From Moniliella sp. 'wahieum' (lineage: Eukaryota > Basidiomycota > Moniliellomycetes > Moniliellales > Moniliellaceae), in contig RSEE01000012.1 of the NCBI GenBank assembly GCA_003971905.1, positions 923,171 to 987,170 of the forward strand: 64,000 nucleotides of DNA. Reading direction: 5' to 3'. The stretch's first letter is position 1, and every line of letters begins with the position of its first letter. This document shows positions 57,840 through 64,000 of the stretch, one piece after another. The notes under the pieces were generated by a model that had not been told where the DNA came from, ran no database searches, and saw only the letters and a program-made list of their open reading frames with translations. The translations under genes were made by a program, and so were the position numbers.

Positions 57840-58270
57840 ACTACCCCAAGGGTGGGCCGCCTTCAGGTTGATTTGTATTCCGCCACGCATCGTGTCGACC
57901 ACGCTTTGGGCAGAAGCAGCCGAATCGGGGAAAACCCGATCCACGTTTGCACAGAAGGCCAGGTTCGTCGTACCGATGACTCGCGATGGGAGGGTGAGGG
58001 AACAGCGCGCCTTGCTCGGCCTGTTGTTGGAGCCGACCTAGGCCTGCGTCCCAGCCGCGCGCTCGCATCGGGCGCTGCTTCAACAAGGATGGGCAGCAAG
58101 AAGCGGAGGCAAGGGGCGCCGCGCCCCATGAGCACGCATCCGGCTTCGTGCGCAGCAAGAAAAGAAGAAGCTAGGACACGAGCTGCAGCAGCGGCCCCAC
58201 AGTGCTGGTGGTGGCGCAGAATCAAAAGCCGCGCAGACGCGACGAGATTAAATTCAGCGGGGTGCTAGGG
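57840..58270 (-). repeat. Dispersed segment C, copy 2
   Basis: Resembles 50,965-51,275: GTGGGCCGCCTTCAGGTTGA against GTGGGCGGCCTCCAGGCTGA, then TCCGCCAC, ACAAGGATG and GGTGGTGG words. The minus reading MRGGIQINLKAAHPWGS (about 57,890-57,845) parallels MHSGGMQISLEAAHLWGT of copy 1. Most differences are conservative at the protein level. Confidence 0.6.
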
Positions 58271-59060
58271 TTGTAGATGGTGGCCGCAGCCAATGTGGAT
58301 GAATTGCAACTGCGTGCGCGCGCCAACCGACGCGGCGGCCGCAACGCGCGACCCAACGCTCGCCGCGATACCGAGCGGCCCAGCGCTGTGCCGGGGGGTG
58401 CATCCGCACCCACACCAGCACCACACTCCCGCCCCTGGACCCTCCCCGCGCGTGGCTGCGCGGCCCGTACCCCCTCCTTGGCTGGCCCGTCCTTACTGGC
58501 CTGACTGGGCCACGAACCAACCCACGCTGCCGATTCTTGGGGACAGCAGTAGGCGTTTGCCACGCTCGGCAGCACAGCGCACCAAGCAAGCGGAGCCTTG
58601 TCTACCCACCCGCCAATCCGACACACAGCGCACCCAGTGCGCCTGTTGGTCGTGCGTCCTGCGTCCCCTCGCGTCTCGTCCCCGCCTCCCGCCTTCACCG
58701 CCGTCGTCCCCGTTGCCCCCGTCGCCGCAGCCACTTGGCTACCCCCCTTGGCCGTTGTCCCGTCCAGCACCATGCTCTGCAGCTGCTTCGCGTCGAGGCC
58801 ATGTCCATGGTGTTGTCCTGCGAGCTGCTCCTCGGACTCCGCGAGGGCGCTGAGCGCGGAGGCGGTCGATTGTTGTTGTTCGTCGGGGTGCTCGCTGTGT
58901 GTCGCCTAACATCTCTCGTTGCGGCCAAGAAAAACTACCAACCTAGTCTCTCCCTTTCGCACGAGCAGCAGCCGCTCCAGACCCGTACTGCAGCCGGAAG
59001 CGCTGCAGACGGCGTTAAAGGCGTCCGCTGTTAACCCAGAAGCACGTGGCTATCCCCTAG
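58271..59060. other. GC-rich stretch without recognised gene
   Basis: Long Arg/Pro/Ala-rich frames occur on both strands, typical of GC-rich noncoding DNA. A CxxC pair (minus strand CAVCRIGG, about 58,630) hints at a decayed zinc-binding region, but this is weak. Confidence 0.35.
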
Positions 59061-59748
59061 GGGCGGCGCCCGGCCGCTAAAAGAGCCGGATGCAGGTCCG
59101 ACACCGCCTTCGCACGTCTCCGCCCGGCCAAATGGCAATCAGGATCGTCCGAGCAGACCCCACCGAAGGCGGAGTGGAGCGGGTACTTTCTTCGCCAGTG
59201 CAGCTGCCAATCATCAAGTGGGGCAGTGCCTCCATGGCCACCGCGTACGCTCGTATGCCTGGAAAAGGGGTATTGATCCAGGCAGATTCCTTGGTGGGGC
59301 GTTTGATCTACTCTGATTGTCAGTAACTTGGAATGCACAAGAGAGCGTGGGTAACGTACCGCCATCACAATCTGGGGCAGCGGGGCAGCGACGGTCCTAA
59401 GCGAACAATGCCGACAGTAGCCTTGCCACGCGCGGATATCCCAGTCAAGAGGAACATTCGTAGCTGGAGCAAGGTAGACGAGGGGGCAAGGGATGAAGCA
59501 GAGATGTGCTCGTCAACACAGCCATGCATAGTGTGCCAGCCCAAGGAGGCAACTCTATTACTCAAGGAGGCTGCTCCTTGGGGGTGGGCCATGCCTTCCA
59601 TGGCGACAAACAACTTGGGGGTCCAGTGCTCGGCATCTTGCGAAGCTTCGTCAAACTGATAAGGCAAAGTGTATCCAGCAAGTATATCGTCCCCTCCGGT
59701 TCCTTTTCTGGTGGGGTCGCGCCACGACCCTGAAAATCATCATCATAC
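59060..59748 (-). pseudogene. Element C-terminal block fragment (KLLT type)
   Basis: The minus-strand frame of about 100 codons reads WTPKLFVAMEGMAHPQGAAS, MFLLTGISARGKATVG and THALVHSKLLTIRV. It aligns with the KLLTF-type block at 46.15, 51.63 and 56.43 kb, in the same orientation. It abuts the plus-strand RT copy that begins near 59,749. Confidence 0.5.
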
Positions 59749-61400
59749 ACGTACGTTCTTGGGCGCCAGATACGCCAGTCGGTCCTCCGTATCTACCAGT
59801 CGCTGCAGGACAAGCACCCGACCGGCCCGCGCAACCCGATGGCTGGTATTGTGGTCCGGCAGGTCGCCGAGCGCCCGCCGCCGACGCTGACCGGCGACGC
59901 GATCGAGGACGACGAAGGCAACCCGCTGGAAGATCTCGAGGTTCAAGACAAGGATGTGGACCGTGCTGCTGCTAGCTTCTCCCGCGACGTGGGAGGCGGC
60001 GTCAGTGGCTGGTCCCAGCCGCTGCTGCGGCTCGCACTCCAACATGACGACTTTAAGGCGGCTGTCAAGTCCATGGCCACCGCCATGTACGCCGGCACCT
60101 GCCCCGGCGCCCAGCTGCTCTGCACCAGCAGGCTCACGGCTCTTGCCAAGCCGGACGGCGGTGTGCGCCCCATTGCCTGTGGGGAGCTCATCTACCGGCT
60201 CCTGGCCAAGATCCTCCTGCTGCACATCGACGTCCGCTCGCCCCTCTTGCGCACCCAGCTGGGTGTCAAGTCCAAGGGCGGCGTGGAGCCGATTGTGCGG
60301 CTGCTGGACCGCGTCGTCACCGGAGGCGACCAAGGCAACGGCCCCGAGTGGGAGGACCGGTTCAAGTATGTGACGTCGCTCGACTTTACGAACGCGTTCA
60401 ACAGCGTGGACCGACATGTGATGGCGCAGGCCGTCAACGACCAGTGCCGCGAGCTGGTGCCCTTTTACCGCTGGGCATACGGACAGCACACGCAGCTGGT
60501 CGCGGGCAGTGCGGGGAACGTGCGCACGATTGTCAGCCAGCATAGCATCCGGCAAGGCGACCCCTTTGGCCCCTTTTTCTTTTCCGTCGCGATCCGGGAC
60601 ACGCTCGCCGCGGCGCCGCGCGCTCGGCGACTCGGGTGTGGTCGTGTCCTACCTGGACGACACCTACCTGCTGTCGCGCGCGCCCAACGCACTGTCGCTC
60701 GTGTCGGGCGCCCTGCGGCACGGAAAGACGGGGCTGGCGCTCAACATGGCCAAGACCAAAGTCACCAGCGTGCAAGAGATGCAGACCCAGGGTGCCAAGG
60801 TCCTCGGCTCGTGCATTGGGCCGCGGGACGCCCGCCTGGCCTTTCTGCGGGACAAGATTGCGGACCAAGCCTCTCGCTACCCCGCCCTGCATGGCCTCCT
60901 GCTGCAGGACCGGCTGCTGCTCTTGCGGTCGTGCCTGCAGCACAACCTCCGCCACCTGCTGCGCTGCATGCGGACTGACGATCTCGTGGATGAGTTGCGC
61001 GAGATTGATGTGCAGCTGTGGCAGGAGGTCAAGGCCATTCGGGGCGCCGACCCGAACGATGTGGAGGGACAACGGTGGGACGAAGCTCTTCTTTCCCTGC
61101 CCGCCCGGCGGCGGGCTTGGCTTCTTCTCCCCACCTCGACGTTGCTCCCCACGCGCGGGCGGCCTCGTGCGAGGAGGCGGATGTGTGGGTGGAAACGGTG
61201 ATTGCTGGCTGCCGACCGAGAGAGAGAGAGAGAGAGACGCGCCAGCGGCCACCCGACAGTCGCAGCGGGAACGGACGACCGCCATGTTTGCCGACCAACA
61301 GGCGAAGCTACTGACCGAGCTGCCGCCCGAGTTGGGACACCGGCTGCTAGAGAACGCCGAAGCGCTCAACCGGACGTGGATGTCGGTAGGCCCACCTTAA
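59749..61400 (+). mobile_element. Non-LTR retrotransposon ORF2 (reverse transcriptase), 5'-truncated, plus strand
   Basis: The only plus-strand LINE copy. It enters the ORF2 protein at TYVLGRQIRQSVLRIYQSLQ / KHPTGPRNPMAGIVVRQV. RT blocks: KPDGGVRPIACGELIYRLLA (about 60,150), VTSLDFTNAFNSVDR (about 60,373), HSIRQGDPFGPFFFS (about 60,541), a break near 60,615, VVVSYLDDTYLLSR (YLDD at 60,650-60,661) and LALNMAKTKVTS. Then LQDRLLLLRSCLQHNLRHLL, SLPARRGGLGFFSP after a break (about 61,095), and APHARAASCEEADVWVETVI. A tail ends near LLENAEALNRTWMSVGPP (stop about 61,400). This is the most complete RT in the window. The missing N-terminus suggests 5' truncation at insertion, typical of LINEs. No endonuclease was recognised. 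Confidence 0.88.
61220..61237. repeat. (GA)n microsatellite
   Basis: A GA/AG dinucleotide run interrupts the C-terminal coding region of the plus-strand LINE copy. Confidence 0.85.
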
Positions 61401-61989
61401 GAACGACAAATGGCATATGCCCGGTGCGTGGAGCCGTATGCTGGGCCTGGGGGGGAGGGCAACGCAGAGTAGACGCGAGTGGTGAGCAGAATAGAAGCAG
61501 GAGGGAGGGGGATGTGCATGCAGACGTATGTCCAACGCTGCAACAACGCACCTGCTTAGTAGTGGCGTTTACTGTGGTGGCAGTGTTGGTGGACGTGACG
61601 GGCTTGGTGGAGGAGCGACGTGTGAGAGCGTGTGGCGATGGCTAGCATGGTGCCCCAGGCGACGTTGGTGAACATGGCACTGTTTTCTTTGCACTGGGAA
61701 GGAGCTTCGCAGGGGTTTAGACCGGGAGGGGTGGACCAAAGGCCGCTTCGAGCAGCCCCGCCCGAGCTGCCCCCTCACCCTCGCTGCCGGCCTTCTCGCC
61801 CTCCGATCCACCCCACTCGCTTCCCATTCCGTCCCCTCCTTCCTTGCCCGACTCCAACCCATCGTCGGATCCACCCGGCAAGGGGACGAAGGCCGCCTCC
61901 GCAACGGGTTACGCCCGCCCCCATCGCGGGCCTCGCTGGCGTCTTGACCGCCGCCAAAAGACTCCCCCTCCGACTCGGAGGGGAGTAGT
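61401..61989. other. Junction between opposing element copies
   Basis: A GC-rich stretch between the end of the plus-strand ORF2 and the minus-strand ORF1 remnant. It may be their 3' parts; nothing was recognised. Confidence 0.35.
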
Positions 61990-62420
61990 AAACACGACCA
62001 CGTCTCTTTTCAGATGAACCACACGCGCTTGTCCGGGACCATCCAACGCGGCAGCCGCTGCTGCCACTCCCATTCGCTCCGACCCCTTCGCCACGATGTC
62101 TTTTGTGCTGCATTCAACTTGCTCGGGGGGTACCCCTTTCTTGCGAGCAATCGCCCTGATCGCGAATCAATCACGTCCTGGCATTGGTCGCGTCGGTGAC
62201 CGGGGATACGGCACAGGCCACACTTTCTTGCCCCAGTCGCCGCTTGTGGCAGACCGCTGCCGTATGCCCGAAGCGGGAGCACCACTCGCCTTGTCGAGGG
62301 CGCATCGTCGTCGTACAAACATTCTTGCCCCGCCGTAGTCGCCTAGCCCGTTCCCTAGGCTGTGGTTTCGCAACGCAGTCGAAGGGACAAGCGCATCCCA
62401 CAAGGCACATCATACCTTCA
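61990..62420 (-). pseudogene. LINE ORF1-like fragment with two CCHC zinc knuckles
   Basis: The minus strand reads LRNHSLGNGLGDYG (about 62,365), then knuckle 1 at 62,249-62,290 (GEWCSRFGHTAAVC; the first Cys position is Gly), then knuckle 2 at 62,181-62,222 (CGLCRIPGHRRDQC, an intact C-x2-C-x4-H-x4-C). The knuckles are separated by 26 bases, so they are out of frame by one. A basic tail follows to about 62,010. Tandem CCHC knuckles are usual for LINE ORF1 or gag proteins that bind element RNA. Confidence 0.65.
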
Positions 62421-63164
62421 CTTGATAGTTAGCGATGAGCGAGCGAGGCAATGGTGGGGACTACTGGACACTCCAAGCAGGGCATGCGTCAGCCGATGAG
62501 TGAGCTGACGTTCGGCATGTCGTTGTGCTCCTCGGCTTAGGCGCTTCGCCGGCACACAAAGGGCAATTGGAAGGGAAGACTGGGTTGTGGGAGGATGCGA
62601 GTGGCCAAGAGAAATGAGCACCGGTTGGGACGAATCGAACATGGCTCTGCGCCCCCGATGCCGTGCATGGCCCCGCATTGGTCATGCTGCGGACTCAGGC
62701 GACAGAGTTAACACTCATGCTGAAGGTGGTGGTGGTCAGGGCGATGCCTTGGCATACGTGTGGTGTGGTGGTGGTGGTGGTGGGGTGGTGGTGGTGGTGG
62801 TGGTGAGAGGATAGGGGGCAGGCCCGAAAACCAGCACAGTTCACTGGCAATCGCGGCACTAGGGTTGCGACTCCGCAGCAACAGAATGAACTAGGGTTAA
62901 TTATAATTCCAAGCCGCGCTTCAAGGGTGTCCACGCTATAGGGTGAACAGTGCCGAGGGAAGCACGATGCTGCAACCGTACGCAAAACTGTATATATATG
63001 GGCTCTATAGGTTACGGAGGGGGAGCGGTGGGTAGGTGCAGCGTCTATATAAGCTCTATATGGTGAAGTGTGTAGTACTGACTGGGCGATACTGTGGTTA
63101 ACTTCGCAGATCGGACGGGATGCGGTGCTTTCACAGTTCTATGGCCGCGGATGCCTGTTGAGTT
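62421..63164. other. Flank between element nest and rDNA spacer
   Basis: Contains a GGT-rich microsatellite (about 62,724-62,803, several uninterrupted GGT runs) and, from about 62,880, AT-richer DNA with TATATATAT near 62,992. No gene was recognised. Confidence 0.45.
62724..62803. repeat. (GGT)n-rich microsatellite
   Basis: Three blocks of GGT/GTG repeats within 80 bp, interrupted by short unique words. Confidence 0.85.
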
Positions 63165-63470
63165 TGGAGGGGGGGGTATGGGGGGGAGGGTGTATTGAGG
63201 GGGGGAACCCTACTGGGGGCTAGCCCAGTAGGAGAGGACAAGGGAGGGGGGAGAATACACCAAGGGGCAACCCTGGGGGGACACAGGGGAGGAGGGAGGG
63301 AGAATACACAACGGGCAACCCTACTGGGGGCAGACCCCAGGGGGAGAGGCTACAGGGGAACCCTACTGGGGGCAGACCCCAGGGGAGAGAGTACAGGGGA
63401 GGAGGGAGGGAGAATACACTAAGGAGAACCCTAGGGGGGGCCCTAGGGAGACCCGAGGGGGATACTCGCC
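63165..63470. repeat. G-rich minisatellite in the rDNA spacer
   Basis: Imperfect tandem units share AACCCTACTGGGGGC (63,206, 63,317, 63,358), GGCAGACCCCAGGGG (two copies) and GGAGGGAGGGAGAATACAC (near 63,291 and 63,401, with a diverged form near 63,243). Strong G-strand bias with many GGG runs on the plus strand, which is the non-transcribed-side strand relative to the adjacent 25S gene. Confidence 0.85.
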
Positions 63471-63707
63471 GCAGTGGAGCGAGCTGGTGAGTAGGGTTTC
63501 GGGGTGCTCGGAGCTGGGTAAACAGCACTGAAAAACGGGAGGAGTAAAAGGGTATGGCTCAAACCTGATAGAGCGTCCGGCGCCGCTCACGCAGTCTTCC
63601 CTCTTTTCTTTCCCTCTTTTCGTTCTTTCTTGCGCGCAGGCGCGCTATTTTTCTGTATTTTTCTAGGGTTCGTACTTGGACATGGACCCCCTCCCGAGGG
63701 AGGGGGG

Positions 63708-64000
63708 GAACAGAGGTGCCGAGATGGGCTTCAGCCGATCGTGGGAACAAGCCCACTCTACGGCGTACGGCGCTCGGACCATGCCTCGTCTGCGGGGGAT
63801 TGAAAGTGTGCATAACATGTATTTGTGGGGCGTGTGGTGGGGCGTCGCCCCGCCACAGAGACCCCCCAGTGGTGTACGGCTTGCGCCTATTGGTACCCAG
63901 TCCAGCGCACATGCGAGCGTCTAGCACGAGTTCCACCTTAGAGGCGTTCAGGTGTTACTCGGCGGGCGCGGCTGCGCACCTCTGCCCGGTCGGACAGGTG
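63708..64000 (-). rRNA. 25S (large-subunit) rRNA, 3' end, partial
   Basis: On the minus strand the window's last 290 bases read as the 3' end of a eukaryotic LSU rRNA. CTGAACGCCTCTAAG (about 63,935-63,949) is the near-universal 3' domain motif, followed by GAACTCGTGCTAGA. Near the 3' end, GTAGAGTGGGCTTGTT and ACGATCGGCTGA (about 63,735-63,763) match the yeast words GTAGAGTAGCCTTGTT and ACGATCTGCTGA. The helix around the universal motif is CACC/GGTG here instead of GACT/AGTC, so pairing is kept by compensatory change. The gene continues beyond the right edge. The mature 3' end is estimated near 63,708 from the alignment with CTCTGTT; exact to perhaps 10 bases. A T-rich stretch at 63,645-63,664 lies just downstream. 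Confidence 0.88.

Noticed and set aside
58222-58853. Long overlapping frames on both strands around 58.2-58.9 kb as a new gene
   Set aside because: Composition-driven Arg/Pro/Ala frames on both strands; the only hint (a CxxC pair) is too weak to support a protein.

Overview
The window is nuclear DNA of a true fungus. The evidence is short GT-AG introns (about 60-100 bp), a Zn2Cys6 transcription factor with a fungal-type regulatory domain, fungal FOX2, RAD16, TDA3 and SFT2 homologues, and high GC. I lean towards a basidiomycete, but an early-diverging (zoosporic) fungus is not excluded. Gene calls rest on motif recognition by eye; no search was run.

Positions 1-42,700 are ordinary gene-dense chromosome. 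In order: FOX2 (+, 5' end outside the window), a DUF2985 membrane protein (+), the ribosome-biogenesis ABC-F ATPase ARB1 (+), the exocyst subunit SEC3 (-), a Zn2Cys6 transcription factor (-), a TDA3-like FAD oxidoreductase (-), RAD16 (-), triosephosphate isomerase (+), muskelin (-), a mitochondrial P-loop ATPase (-), SNU13 (-), SFT2 (+) and an inositol polyphosphate kinase (-). These are unlinked housekeeping functions, not a pathway cluster. Nearly all of them, including essential single-copy genes, carry single-base deletions, mostly in G or C runs. The simplest reading is a poorly polished long-read assembly, not mass pseudogenisation. I therefore give whole-gene spans that cross these breaks.

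Positions about 43,000-62,400 hold a nest of degenerate non-LTR (LINE-like) retrotransposon copies, most of them on the minus strand and head to tail. Two copies keep a recognisable reverse transcriptase with a YLDD box: complement(52,044-54,199), broken by one in-frame TAG, and 59,749-61,400 (+). Others are internally deleted or truncated. ORF1-like remnants with CCHC zinc knuckles lie at about 62,200 (-) and, degenerate, at about 48,600 (-).

From about 62,800 to the right edge lies ribosomal spacer. It holds a G-rich minisatellite (63,165-63,470) followed by the 3' end of a divergent 25S rRNA gene on the minus strand (about 63,708 to beyond 64,000). The retroelement nest therefore directly flanks an rDNA unit that is transcribed towards it.

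Two genome-wide oddities run through the gene-rich part. Intergenic DNA repeatedly contains tandem heptanucleotides (three or more copies at eight loci), and a TGACTAGTCA-type motif recurs in gene-flanking DNA. No CRISPR array, tRNA gene, secondary-metabolite cluster or viral element was recognised.
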